Shown here: positions 16,275 to 25,533 of the stretch, piece after piece
How the letters are laid out: every line of letters begins with the position of its first letter
Numbering within the stretch: position 1 is the first letter of the stretch
Assembly: GCA_964500225.1 (NCBI GenBank)
Contig: CAZCOA010000004.1
Span: 73,778-137,777 of the forward strand
Length of the DNA stretch: 64,000 bases
Reading direction: 5' to 3'
Source of the DNA: JAAYDY01 sp964500225
GTDB taxonomy: Bacteria; Planctomycetota; Phycisphaerae; FEN-1346; JAACEH01
Position numbers and translations under genes: made by a program
Notes under the pieces: generated by a model
The model's database searches: none
Told to the model about the DNA's origin: nothing
Seen by the model: only the letters and a program-made list of their open reading frames with translations

Positions 16275-17603
16275 ATGAGCGGCAAGTGGGCTTGTGTGAA
16301 GACGCCGCTGCCCGGCCCCAAGGGGGCGGCGTTGCTGGAGAAATGGCACCAATTCGAGGTCAACACCGTCGGCTTCCAGGCCCCGGTCGTCTGGGACACC
16401 GCCCAGGGCGTCGTCGTCAAGGACGTGGACGGCAACACGTTCCTCGACTGGACCAGCGGCGTTCTGGTGACCAATGTGGGCCACTGCCATCCGAAGCTCG
16501 TGAAGGCCGTGCAGGAGGCCGTCGCGCGGCTCATCAACAACTATGAGTGCCCGACGCCGGCCCGCATCGAGGCTGCCGAGCGTCTGGTCGCCCACTTGCC
16601 CCCGCACATGGATAAGTGCTTCTTCCTGACCACCGGCAGCGAGGCCACCGAGTCGGTTACGCGCATCATGAAGCGCAAGACCGGCTGTTTCGAGGTGATC
16701 GGATTCCACGGGGGGTTCCATGGGCGCACCTACGCCGCCGCCGGCGTCGGCGGGCTGATGAATCCGAAGAAGGGCTACGGGCCGACCATGCCCGGAGCCA
16801 TCCGCGTGCCGTTTCCGTATTCGTATCGCAGCCCCGTGGGAGACGACCCCGGCAAGCTCATCGACTTCGCCATGACGATGCTCGAAGAATGCGTCCGAGC
16901 CAACAGCACCGGCTCGCTGGCGGGCATGTTGGTGGAGCCGTATTTGGGGGCCGCCGGATTCATCTTTCCGCCGGACGGTTATCTGGCTGAACTCCAGAAG
17001 TGGTGCCGCAGCAAGGGCATCGTGTTCGCCGTGGACGAGGTGCAGAGCAGCTATGGCCGCACAGGCAAGATGTGGGGCCACCAGTGGGAAGCCGTCGAGC
17101 CGGACCTGATGGCCATTGGCAAGGGCATCGGCAACGGGATTCCGACGGCGGCCATCGCGGGGCGCAGCGAGACGCTCTCGGGCATGGGCCCCGGCGACAT
17201 GAGCAGCACGGTCGGCGGCAATCCTGTGTCCAGCGCCGCGGTCATCGCGATTTTGGAAATCATGGACGAGGAGAAGTTGTCGGAGAATGCCCTGAAGCTC
17301 GGCAAGATCATGAAAGAGCGGCTGCTGGCGATCCAGGACAAGAGCCGCATTGTGGGCGAGGTCCGCGGCCGCGGCCTCGTGATGGGCGTCGAACTGGTCA
17401 AAGACAGGAAGACCAAGGAACCAGCTCCCGACCTGACCCGCCAGCTGATCGTCCGCGCCGCCGAGAAGGGGCTGCTGATCGGCTCGGTGGGCATCTTCGG
17501 CAACGTAATTCGCGTGGCGCCCCCGCTAGTCATCAACGAAGCCCAGGCCCACGAAAGTCTGGACATCTTCGCCTCGGCCCTGGCCGACGTGGAAAAACGG
17601 TAG
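16275..17603 (+). CDS. Class III PLP-dependent aminotransferase (GabT/aspartate-aminotransferase-family type)
   Basis: A 442-residue fold-type I, class III aminotransferase, which moves an amino group from an omega-amino or similar donor to a keto acid. Motifs: NVGHCHPKLVKAVQEAV near residue 75, TTGSEATES (phosphate site), GFHGGFHGRT, DEVQSSYGRTGKM (pyridine N-binding Asp) and the Schiff-base lysine in AIGKGIGNGIP. It is close to 4-aminobutyrate or 2,2-dialkylglycine types, but the substrate cannot be read from sequence. A nucleoside-diphosphate-sugar-epimerase-like gene follows 48 bases downstream, and a TetR gene is divergent. Together they look like a small induced catabolic or detoxification unit. 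Confidence 0.88.
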   Translation: MSGKWACVKTPLPGPKGAALLEKWHQFEVNTVGFQAPVVWDTAQGVVVKDVDGNTFLDWTSGVLVTNVGHCHPKLVKAVQEAVARLINNYECPTPARIEAAERLVAHLPPHMDKCFFLTTGSEATESVTRIMKRKTGCFEVIGFHGGFHGRTYAAAGVGGLMNPKKGYGPTMPGAIRVPFPYSYRSPVGDDPGKLIDFAMTMLEECVRANSTGSLAGMLVEPYLGAAGFIFPPDGYLAELQKWCRSKGIVFAVDEVQSSYGRTGKMWGHQWEAVEPDLMAIGKGIGNGIPTAAIAGRSETLSGMGPGDMSSTVGGNPVSSAAVIAILEIMDEEKLSENALKLGKIMKERLLAIQDKSRIVGEVRGRGLVMGVELVKDRKTKEPAPDLTRQLIVRAAEKGLLIGSVGIFGNVIRVAPPLVINEAQAHESLDIFASALADVEKR

Positions 17604-17651
17604 TACGGTCTGCCGGCGGCGACCGGCGCGAACTCCTTTGTGGAGCATACC

Positions 17652-18686
17652 ATGACGACAACGAGTCTTCCGAAGACCATCGACAGCACCGAGCAACTTC
17701 TGGAGATCATGAGCCGGCCGACCGACGGCGTCCGCAAGGCCGTCCGGAGCCTTGACGGCGAGTTCCTGGTCCTGGGCGCCGGCGGCAAGATGGGCCCCAG
17801 CCTGTGCCAGATGCTGATCCGAGCCGGTGCCAGGGTGACGGCCGTGGACCTCTATCCGGGCGACGTCGGTTGCAAGGTGCGCGAGCAGCTCGACGCGTTG
17901 GGCTGCAAAAGCATCCAATGCGACCTGCTGGACCCCGAGGCGCTGAAGACGCTGCCGGAATGCCCCAACGTCATGATCATGGTGGGATTCAAGTTCGGCT
18001 CGTCGGAGAACCAAGGGGCGCTGTGGACCATGAACGCGCTGCTCCCGGCCCAGATCATCGCCCGGTTCCCCAAGAGCCGGCACTTGCTGATGAGCAGCGG
18101 CAACGTCTATAAGTTTACGCCGGTTACAGGAACCGGAGCCACCGAGCAGGATCCGACGGAGCCGATCGGCGCCTATGCTCAGAGCCGCCTCGCCGGCGAG
18201 CACGTGGCCCGTTACATCGCCGAACGACAAAAAACGAAGCTTATCGTCGTCCGCCTGTTCTACTCGACCGAGTTGCGCTACGGCATTATCCACGACATCG
18301 CCACTCACATCAAGGCCGGCGACAACATCGACGTGAGCATGGGACACGTCAACCAAATCTGGCAGGGCGACGCCAACGCCTACCTGATCCAGTTCCTGAC
18401 GATCGCCGACTGCCCGACGCGGACCATTAATATCACCGGCGAGAATGTGCTGTCGGTGCGCGAGATTGCCATGAAGCTCGGCAAGATCATGGGCGTCCAG
18501 CCGAAGATCGTGGGCCAGGAAGCCGACACCGCCCTGCTCGGCAACAGCGAACAGGCGTTCAAGCTGTTCGGCCGCCCGACGGTCGATCCGTGGCAGGTGG
18601 TCCAGTGGGTGGGTCCGTGGGTGAAGGAGAACAAGGGCTCGTTGGGCAAGCCGACGAAGTACGAGCGACGCGACGGCAAGTTTTGA
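17652..18686 (+). CDS. NAD-dependent epimerase/dehydratase-family protein with YxxxR active-site motif
   Basis: A 344-residue extended short-chain dehydrogenase. The Rossmann motif LGAGGKMGPSL is at about residue 40, followed by an acidic residue (VDLYPGD) after strand two, which favours NAD. The substrate-side motif SSGNVY and the active-site motif AYAQSRLAGEH are at about 145-180. The usual YxxxK reads YAQSR, with Arg in place of Lys. The start is the ATG at 17652, where GGAG is six bases upstream; an in-frame GTG at 17640 is less likely. It probably works on the same pathway as the aminotransferase upstream. The reaction is unknown. Confidence 0.83.
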   Translation: MTTTSLPKTIDSTEQLLEIMSRPTDGVRKAVRSLDGEFLVLGAGGKMGPSLCQMLIRAGARVTAVDLYPGDVGCKVREQLDALGCKSIQCDLLDPEALKTLPECPNVMIMVGFKFGSSENQGALWTMNALLPAQIIARFPKSRHLLMSSGNVYKFTPVTGTGATEQDPTEPIGAYAQSRLAGEHVARYIAERQKTKLIVVRLFYSTELRYGIIHDIATHIKAGDNIDVSMGHVNQIWQGDANAYLIQFLTIADCPTRTINITGENVLSVREIAMKLGKIMGVQPKIVGQEADTALLGNSEQAFKLFGRPTVDPWQVVQWVGPWVKENKGSLGKPTKYERRDGKF

Positions 18687-18758
18687 AATGGAAAAACTCG
18701 CCGACCACAACGACGCCCGAAACCCCCATCATCGACGCGAATGTGGGCCCGCACGTGA

Positions 18759-20396
18759 CTACCGTGCAGAGGGCCACGAAGCACGGCCGGTTGACATGAC
18801 GCCGGGTCGCGGCGGTCGGTCGTAAAGTGCCGCATCGGGGTTCTTGTCGCGGAAGTACCGCAAACTCCATTCATCCGGGAAGAGCAGGACGCGTTGCCGC
18901 AGGCTGTCCGTCGCCGGACGGACGCCCTGCGGCAACATCAGGGCTCCGATGTCCGCGGCTTCGTCGAGCCATCGCGTCACGGTCCACGGCGCGCCCTCCA
19001 GCCGCGACGCCGCACCGTATTCGCTCTCCAGGCGATACTGCACGATCTCGAACTGAAGCGGCCCGACAGCCCCTAGCAGCGGCACCCGCCGCATCGAATC
19101 CTGAAGGTCGTACACCTGAACCACGCCTTCCTGGAGGAGTTGATCCAACCCGTCGCGGAACCGCTTGAAATTGGCCGGCACCGGGTTTTCCAGGTACGCG
19201 AAGCATTCGGGTGCAAACCGGGGAATCTCGTCATAGACGATCCCTGGATCCTCGGTCAGCGTGTCGCCGATGGCCATCGGCACATTGCCCACGATGCCGA
19301 CCACGTCGCCGGGATAGGCCTCGTCCACGGTCTCCCTGTCGCGTCCGAAGAGCTTGGCCGCATGCGACAAACGCACGGGCCGGCCCGTCCGGACATGGGT
19401 GACGGTCATATCGCGCTCGAAGCGGCCCGAAACCACGCGAACGAATGCCACGCGGTCGCGGTGTCGGGGGTCCATATTGGCCTGAATCTTGAAAACGAAG
19501 CCCGAGAAGGCCGGGTGCGTCGGCTCGATGGTTCCTGCCACGCTTCGCCGCGGGGTCGGCGACGACGAGTATTCGAGAAAACCATCCAACAGCAGTTGTA
19601 CGCCAAAGTTGTTCAAGGCGCTGCCGAAGTAAACCGGCGTGGTACGGCCGGCCAACACTTCGGCGATCTGAAAATCGGCCCCTGCCCCGTCGAGCATCGC
19701 CACTTCGTCGCAGACGGTCCGATAGGTCCGTTCGTCGAGCCGGTCGCGCACCATCGGATCGTCAAGCCCCGCCGTCGAGACCGGCGCGCGGTAGGCGCCG
19801 CCCGCCGTCCGCTCGTACAGGTGAGCCATCCGCGTCCGCCGGTCCCACACGCCTTTGAAGTTGGGGCCTGTGCCCAGCGGCCAGTTCATCGGGTACGCGG
19901 CAATGCCGAGCACGCTCTCCAACTCGTCCAGCAGCGCCAGCGGATCCAACGTCGGCCGGTCCAGCTTGTTCATAAACGTGAAGATCGGCACGCCCCGCTG
20001 GCGGCAGACCTCGAAGAGTTTGCGTGTCTGGCTCTCGATGCCCTTGCCGGCGTCGATCACCATGACTGCCGCATCCACCGCCGTCAGCACGCGGTACGTG
20101 TCCTCCGAGAAATCCTTGTGGCCCGGCGTATCGAGCAGGTTGACCCGATAGCCGCGATAATCGAACTGGAGCACCGTCGAACTGATCGAGATGCCGCGTT
20201 TCCTCTCCAGCTCCATCCAGTCGGAGGTGGTGGCACGCTGATTTTTCCGTGCGGTGACCGAGCCGGCCAGCCCCACCGCCCCGCCGTAGAGTAGAAACTT
20301 CTCGGTCAGGGTCGTCTTGCCGGCGTCCGGGTGCGACACGATGGCGAACGTCCGCCGCCGAGCGATCTCATGATGAAATGGGCTATCCTTGCTCAT
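18759..20396 (-). CDS. prfC: Peptide chain release factor 3
   Basis: A 545-residue translational GTPase that removes RF1 or RF2 from the ribosome after termination. G1 SHPDAGKTTLTEK, G2 region RGISISSTV, G3 DTPGHKDFSEDTYR and G4 NKLDR are visible in order. RF3-specific stretches include TSDWMELERKRGISI, PMNWPLGTG and GAVGPLQFEIVQYRLESEYG near residue 435. The C-terminal 20 residues extend past the usual domain end. Convergent with the epimerase gene. The SD (GGAAG) is weak. Confidence 0.97.
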   Translation of the reverse strand: MSKDSPFHHEIARRRTFAIVSHPDAGKTTLTEKFLLYGGAVGLAGSVTARKNQRATTSDWMELERKRGISISSTVLQFDYRGYRVNLLDTPGHKDFSEDTYRVLTAVDAAVMVIDAGKGIESQTRKLFEVCRQRGVPIFTFMNKLDRPTLDPLALLDELESVLGIAAYPMNWPLGTGPNFKGVWDRRTRMAHLYERTAGGAYRAPVSTAGLDDPMVRDRLDERTYRTVCDEVAMLDGAGADFQIAEVLAGRTTPVYFGSALNNFGVQLLLDGFLEYSSSPTPRRSVAGTIEPTHPAFSGFVFKIQANMDPRHRDRVAFVRVVSGRFERDMTVTHVRTGRPVRLSHAAKLFGRDRETVDEAYPGDVVGIVGNVPMAIGDTLTEDPGIVYDEIPRFAPECFAYLENPVPANFKRFRDGLDQLLQEGVVQVYDLQDSMRRVPLLGAVGPLQFEIVQYRLESEYGAASRLEGAPWTVTRWLDEAADIGALMLPQGVRPATDSLRQRVLLFPDEWSLRYFRDKNPDAALYDRPPRPGVMSTGRASWPSAR

Positions 20397-20834
20397 GATT
20401 CTTCCATTGCCGCCACTGATGACACACTACCGGACAGCCCCCGTTGGCGGTCCAAGTCCGGGACCGGCATCGCAGCCCGGCAACGGCAGGCTGCGGGCAC
20501 TTCCGCCAATCACATGGGGACATCACGGCGGCGTGACGCCGCAGAGGGAAAACCCGGCAGGCACACAACGGGTCACAGAACCGTGGCAGGCGTCATTCAT
20601 AGCGGGGGATTATACCCGCCCCAGGTCCAGCGGGCAAGCCGACACCATGATACAGCGCTGCGGCACTCATCCCGGGGGTTGGTGCCATGCTGCCATCGGT
20701 CGCAGCTCCGACCGTGCAGGGCAACCAGCACACTGTGCGACGCAGGTCGGGTCGAAGTCTGATTGCCCGATCCCCACCTCGGCAGAAGCAAGTTGTCATC
20801 CACCGGGAAACGCCGAACGATTGGTGGACGGGCC

Positions 20835-20851
20835 TGCACAATATCTGTGCA
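20835..20851. promoter_or_regulatory. Candidate upstream activator site
   Basis: Perfect inverted repeat TGCACA-ATATC-TGTGCA, centred about 190 bases upstream of the sigma-54 -24 element, a normal distance for an enhancer-binding activator. A related palindrome GCACACTGTGC lies at 20728-20738. Confidence 0.5.
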
Positions 20852-21032
20852 ACCAGGGCGGCCGGTTCATCCGTATTTCAATTCCGCCCTCAGGTTACTT
20901 GGACACCAAAGCCGGCTGCATTGGCACGGCGGCGGTTCCGAGGATACCGCGACAAGCGTAGTATCCAGCGTGCAGGATCCGCGCCCTGTCCGCACCCTCC
21001 CCTGACCATTTCCGGTTACTGCAAGCGCCACA

Positions 21033-21048
21033 TGGCACAGGACTTGCA
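21033..21048 (+). promoter_or_regulatory. Sigma-54 (RpoN) promoter of the ABC operon
   Basis: TGGCAC-AGGAC-TTGCA matches the sigma-54 consensus, with the -24 GG (21034-21035) and -12 GC (21046-21047) exactly 12 bases apart. Transcription would start near 21059 and give a leader of about 125 bases before the ATPase gene at 21186. Confidence 0.8.
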
Positions 21049-21185
21049 CAGTGGTCGGCCGGCAGGCGGCCTTCTGGTCGACCGATGCGTGTCCCAGACG
21101 CCGATAGCAGCGACGGCATCGGGGTCGGATATTTCCGTCGTCATGGGCGCATGCCATTCGGCACAGATAGAAAGGGATCGCGAAT

Positions 21186-21962
21186 ATGAAGTGTGCCCCA
21201 TTGTCGGCTCCGGTCGTGCAGATTGAGAACCTGACCAAGCGGTTCCGCTATGGTCACGGCGTGGTGGAGGCGGTCAGCGGCGTAACACTGTCGCTTGCGC
21301 GTGGGGACTTTGCGGCAGTCATGGGCGCCAGCGGTTCGGGCAAGAGCACCCTGCTCCACCTGGCGGCGGGTCTGACTCGGCCTGACGCCGGAACGGTCCG
21401 CATCGCGGGCACAGATCTCCATGCCCTCAGCGACCGTGAGCGAACGATGTTTCGCCGCAAGAACATCGGTCTGGTGTTTCAGGCCTTCAATCTGATTCCG
21501 ACCCTGACGGGCGAAGAGAACATCGCCTTGCCGATGCTCCTGGGTGGGCGTCCTGACACAAACGGCGACGTGGCCCGCCTGGTGAAGGAGCTCGGACTCA
21601 AGGACGTGTGCTCGCGGCGGCCGGACGCCATGAGCGGCGGCGAGCAGCAGCGGGTGGCCATTGGCCGCGCGCTGGTCACTCGGCCGTCGCTGGTCCTGGC
21701 CGACGAGCCGACGGGCAGCCTCGACTCGGCGAACGGACACAGGCTGTGCGAGAGTTTCCACAGGCTCTGCCTGGAGCACGGCACGACGGTGCTTATGGTG
21801 ACGCATAACCCGGTCGTGGCCTTCGCCGCCGCGAGGATCTTCATTCTGAAGGATGGACGCCTGATCAGTGAGACACACAGGGCGGACTACGCAACGGTCC
21901 AGGACCTCACGCAACACTACATCGAGCTTACGGAGCCGGCGCCGCAGGAGGTGCGGCGATGA
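21186..21962 (+). CDS. ABC transporter ATP-binding protein (LolD/MacB type), first module
   Basis: A 258-residue ATPase of the type that powers FtsX-like mechanotransmission permeases. Walker A GASGSGKST (about residue 46), Q-loop FQAFNLIP, signature MSGGEQQRVAIGRAL, Walker B LVLADEP, D-loop SLDS and H-loop VTHN are all intact. AAAGGGA lies nine bases before the ATG. Its stop overlaps the permease start by four bases (ATGA). It is first in a four-gene unit behind a sigma-54 promoter. Substrate unknown. Confidence 0.95.
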   Translation: MKCAPLSAPVVQIENLTKRFRYGHGVVEAVSGVTLSLARGDFAAVMGASGSGKSTLLHLAAGLTRPDAGTVRIAGTDLHALSDRERTMFRRKNIGLVFQAFNLIPTLTGEENIALPMLLGGRPDTNGDVARLVKELGLKDVCSRRPDAMSGGEQQRVAIGRALVTRPSLVLADEPTGSLDSANGHRLCESFHRLCLEHGTTVLMVTHNPVVAFAAARIFILKDGRLISETHRADYATVQDLTQHYIELTEPAPQEVRR

Positions 21963-24748
21963 CCAGGCTGCTCGTCCTGCTGCGTCTGGTGATCGGCCCG
22001 AACCTTCAGCAACGGTTTCGGACGCTGGTCACGCTGTTGGGCATCGCCATCTCGGTAAGCCTGGTGGCGTGGAACCTGCGGGGGTTCGATGTGGTCCGGT
22101 CCCAGGTGCGGTCGGCTGCGGAAAAGCAACAGGGCCGCTTCGATGCCGTAATGGTGCCGAAAGACTTCCGCGGCGCGCGGCTCGATCCGGCCCTTATCGA
22201 GGCGATCAGCCACGATGAGGCCGTGGCCGAGGCGGATGCTGCGGTGAAGTCGCGTGTGCGGTTGATTCGTCCGCCGGAAGTGCAACAGCGTGGACCGTTC
22301 GGCGGAACAACGGTCGTCGGGACGGCGGCCGCCCAGCCGCCGCAGCCGCTTGTCCAGGGCCGTTGGCTCGGCAGCGGTGAGAACGAAACGGTCGTCGGCG
22401 AGCAATTCAGTAAGCAGTACCAACTCAGTCTGGGCGACACGGTAGTCGTGGCCGGCATGGGCGGCGAACTGACTTTGACGGTGGTCGGCGTCGTTCCCGG
22501 CGCCCCCGCGCCGGTGCAGGGCGTGCGCATGATGCCTCCCGCCCACCTGGGCGACCTGTTTGTATCGGCCGCCACGGCCGCGAAGCTCAACGGCTACGGC
22601 GACCGTCCGAGCATGCTGTGCATCGTGCTGCACGATCCGGAATCGGCAGCGGAGTTTGCCGCCGCTTGGCAGAGCAGGCTCGCCCAGGCCACACCCGAGG
22701 CGACGATGCGGCTGTTGAAGGTCACCGACGACGACCCGATGGGCGCGCCGCCGGGGACCATGCAGCAGATGCTGTTTGCCAACGCCACGGTCCTGGCGTT
22801 TCTGGCGGCCCTGTTCATCATCTTCGTCACGCTTAGTGCGAACGTGCGAGAGCGTACACGCCAGTTTGCGATTCTGCGTGCCCTCGCCCTGTCGCGCAGC
22901 CAACTGATCGCCATGGTGGCTCTGGAGGCCCTGCTGCTGGCCGTCGCCGGCTGGGCAGTCGGGCTGGTGCTGATCAAGGGATTCCTCATAACGGGCCGCC
23001 TTCTTGGCGGCAGTGTCGCGGCGTTTCGGTCAAACATGTTTTCGCCGGCCCCGCTGGGCAAGCAGATCGTTCTGGTTTCGCTGGCGGCCGCAGTCGTTGG
23101 GGCATTGGCGGCTGCGGTGCTTCCGGCGTGGCAGGCTTGCCGCATCAGTCCCGTGGATATCCTCGGCGGCCAGACCGAGCGGCGTCAAGGGAGGTTCCCC
23201 CTCGCAATGATACTGGTCGGACTCGTCCTGATTGCGGTCAATCCGGTCATTATCGTGCTGGCTCGCCATAGCGAAGCCGTGCGGTCGGGGCTGGCTCACT
23301 TGTGGGGGCTGGGTTCGCGAGGGTTCGCCACACCGCTGGCGGGCAGCGCGGCCATGATCGTTGGGTTCGTTCTGATTGCGCCGCTGGCGGTCTTAGCGGC
23401 CGAACGGCTATTTGCTCCGTTGGCGGCCTGGGCCCTGAGACTCGACCGTCGGTTTCTGCGCGGGCAACTTTCGGGCAATCTCCGGCGAACCACCGGCACG
23501 ACGATCGCCCTTTCGGTCGGGCTGACGCTCTTCATCACCAGTCTGGTCTGGGGCTACTCGATGCTTGTGCCGTTCACGCCGACGGAAGGTCTGCCGCGGA
23601 TGCTGGTGGCCATGCTGCCGGCAGGGCTGCCCGACAGCGCCGTGGCCGACGTACAGGCCGCGCGAGGGATCAAGGCCGGAGAGTGCCTGCCGGTGGCCGT
23701 CGAACAGCCGCGGCTCACGGCCGAGATGCTGGCCTCGCCGGCGTTTGCGCACATTGACCCGCAGCAGCAGCACATAATAGTAATGGGGGTGGACCCCGGG
23801 CGGGCCTTCGGCGGGGATCGGCCGCTGTTTCGTTTGGACTTTGTCGCGGGCACGCCGGAAACAGCCGCCGGCGAGATGGCGGCGGGGCGCGGATGCGTGG
23901 TGCCCGACCATTTCTGCACGCAGACCGGCCTGGGCCTGGGCGACAGCTTCAGCGTGGACGTGCCGAACGTGCCTGGGCGACAGGTCAGTTACAGAATTGT
24001 CGGCGTGGCGTCGGTGCCGGGCTGGAACTGGCTGACGAAGTTTTCGGAGACGCGTCGGCGGGCGGGTCGGGCCCTGGCGATGATCTTCGTGGACTATAGG
24101 CAGGCACGGGCGGACTATGCGCTGGATCGCGTCAGCTACTTCTGGGCCAACGTCGAGAGCGGCACGACGGCCGCACAGATTCAGAAGGAGCTCGAACCGC
24201 TGGCCCGGCGGCATGCGGGCATCCAGGCGGATGTGCCGGAAGTGGGCCGCGCCGTCATCGGAAGCCAGTACGTCAAAGTGACGGATCGTGAAGAGGTGCT
24301 CACGATGCTCATGCGACGTGCCAATGATGTGATCTGGGCGCTGACGTGGTTGCCGCTGATCACGCTGGTCATCTCGTCATTGGCGGTGTTCAACGCCGTC
24401 GCGGCATCGGTGCGGAGCCGGTTCTGGCAGTTCGGCGTGCTGCGCGGCGTGGGACTGACCGGGGGACAGTTGCTGCGCCTGATCCTGGCCGAGTCGATCC
24501 TGATTGGCGGCGCAGCCTGCGTGCTGAGCCTGACGGCGGGAATCGCCCTGGCCTGGTGCGGGACACGGCTGTGTACGCTGTTCTTCTTCTTCGGCGGCCA
24601 TACGCCGCCGCTGGTGCTGCCGTGGTCGTTGACCCTCGGACTGCTGCTGGCATTGGGTTTGTGCCTGCTTGCGGCGGCGATTCCAGCTATCCGGGCTGCG
24701 ACGTCCGAGCCGCTGAAGTACATCCAGGGAGGTCGGCTTGCCGCGTAG
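21959..24748 (+). CDS. ABC transporter permease, FtsX/YbbP-like, first module
   Basis: A 929-residue permease. The first membrane helix (TLVTLLGIAISVSLVAW) is followed by a MacB-PCD-like outside domain of about 230 residues, a set of helices with the FtsX signature (TRQFAILRALALSRSQLI, about 300), further helices, a second outside domain (about 530-770) and a final FtsX set (RFWQFGVLRGVGLTGGQLL, about 820). This two-FtsX, ten-helix plan fits YbbP-type exporters rather than MacB. No adaptor (HlyD type) or TolC gene is adjacent. Likely roles are lipid or lipoprotein handling or antimicrobial peptide export. The outside domains are closely similar to those of the second permease. Confidence 0.88.
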   Translation: MTRLLVLLRLVIGPNLQQRFRTLVTLLGIAISVSLVAWNLRGFDVVRSQVRSAAEKQQGRFDAVMVPKDFRGARLDPALIEAISHDEAVAEADAAVKSRVRLIRPPEVQQRGPFGGTTVVGTAAAQPPQPLVQGRWLGSGENETVVGEQFSKQYQLSLGDTVVVAGMGGELTLTVVGVVPGAPAPVQGVRMMPPAHLGDLFVSAATAAKLNGYGDRPSMLCIVLHDPESAAEFAAAWQSRLAQATPEATMRLLKVTDDDPMGAPPGTMQQMLFANATVLAFLAALFIIFVTLSANVRERTRQFAILRALALSRSQLIAMVALEALLLAVAGWAVGLVLIKGFLITGRLLGGSVAAFRSNMFSPAPLGKQIVLVSLAAAVVGALAAAVLPAWQACRISPVDILGGQTERRQGRFPLAMILVGLVLIAVNPVIIVLARHSEAVRSGLAHLWGLGSRGFATPLAGSAAMIVGFVLIAPLAVLAAERLFAPLAAWALRLDRRFLRGQLSGNLRRTTGTTIALSVGLTLFITSLVWGYSMLVPFTPTEGLPRMLVAMLPAGLPDSAVADVQAARGIKAGECLPVAVEQPRLTAEMLASPAFAHIDPQQQHIIVMGVDPGRAFGGDRPLFRLDFVAGTPETAAGEMAAGRGCVVPDHFCTQTGLGLGDSFSVDVPNVPGRQVSYRIVGVASVPGWNWLTKFSETRRRAGRALAMIFVDYRQARADYALDRVSYFWANVESGTTAAQIQKELEPLARRHAGIQADVPEVGRAVIGSQYVKVTDREEVLTMLMRRANDVIWALTWLPLITLVISSLAVFNAVAASVRSRFWQFGVLRGVGLTGGQLLRLILAESILIGGAACVLSLTAGIALAWCGTRLCTLFFFFGGHTPPLVLPWSLTLGLLLALGLCLLAAAIPAIRAATSEPLKYIQGGRLAA

Positions 24749-24777
24749 CAAGCCGTCGTATGGGGAGAGACCGATTC

Positions 24778-25533
24778 ATGGCATGTCCGCTGAAGGTCGA
24801 GGGCGTCAGGAAGTGTTTCCGCCAGGGGGACCGCACGATCCCGGCGTTGGACGGCGTTGATTTCGAGGTGGCATCGGGCGAGTTCGTGGCCGTCATGGGG
24901 GCTTCGGGTTCGGGCAAGAGCACGCTGCTGCACGCGATGGCCGGCCTGACGGATGTGGACGCCGGCCGCATTCTGGTCGAGGGGCAGGACCTGGCCGCAC
25001 TGGGAGACGCCGCGCTGACGGAGTTCCGACGTCGCCGGATTGGGATCGTGTTCCAGGCGTTCAACCTTATTCCCGTGCTGAGCGCAGAGGAGAACATTCG
25101 TCTGCCGGCGATGAGCGCCGACGGGCTGGACGCCCGCGTGGATGCCTTGTTGACGCAACTGGGGATGGCCGATCGTCGCTCGCACAAGCCGCACGCCCTG
25201 TCCGGAGGCGAGCAGCAGCGCACGGCGATTGCGCGGGCCCTGATCAGCGATCCGGCCATTCTACTACTGGACGAGCCGACCGGAAGCCTGGACTCGGTGG
25301 CCGGGCAGGAACTGTGCCAAACGCTGCGGACGCTCAGCGATAGCCAGGGCCGCACGATTGTCATGGTCACGCATGAGGCGAGCGTGGCGATGTGGGCGGA
25401 TCGGGTGGTAACTCTGCGGGACGGGAAGGTGGTAGACGCCTTCAGCACGAAGGATTGCGACGACGCACTGGCCCTGGCTCATCGGTACCGCGGATCGTTG
25501 CAGGCGGCCCGGAACACGGGGGCCCGACCATGA
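24778..25533 (+). CDS. ABC transporter ATP-binding protein (LolD/MacB type), second module
   Basis: A 251-residue ATPase with Walker A GASGSGKST, FQAFNLIPVL, signature LSGGEQQRTAIARAL, Walker B ILLLDEP and H-loop VTHE. The start chosen is the ATG at 24778, with GGGGAG about ten bases upstream; the open frame extends further but that part is a shadow of the preceding permease. It is a paralogue of the ATPase at 21186 and overlaps its own permease by four bases. The gap after the first permease is 29 bases, so all four ABC genes should share a transcript. Confidence 0.94.
   Translation: MACPLKVEGVRKCFRQGDRTIPALDGVDFEVASGEFVAVMGASGSGKSTLLHAMAGLTDVDAGRILVEGQDLAALGDAALTEFRRRRIGIVFQAFNLIPVLSAEENIRLPAMSADGLDARVDALLTQLGMADRRSHKPHALSGGEQQRTAIARALISDPAILLLDEPTGSLDSVAGQELCQTLRTLSDSQGRTIVMVTHEASVAMWADRVVTLRDGKVVDAFSTKDCDDALALAHRYRGSLQAARNTGARP

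Larger units (their letters stand above)
20397..21185. other. 789-bp non-coding region between prfC and the ABC operon
   Basis: Open frames here have no protein-like composition and I call no gene. The left part is the prfC leader. The right part holds palindromes at 20728-20738 and 20835-20851, a sigma-54 promoter at 21033-21048 and a leader of about 125 bases before the first ABC gene. No tRNA, riboswitch or repeat array is recognised. An unrecognised small RNA cannot be excluded. Confidence 0.6.

Noticed and set aside
20389..21238. Several overlapping open frames between prfC and the ABC operon
   Set aside because: They contradict each other, start without SD, have no protein-like composition and overlap the sigma-54 promoter.
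24346..24777. N-terminal extension of the second ABC ATPase
   Set aside because: Out-of-frame shadow of the first permease; the ATG at 24778 has an SD and the family N-terminus.
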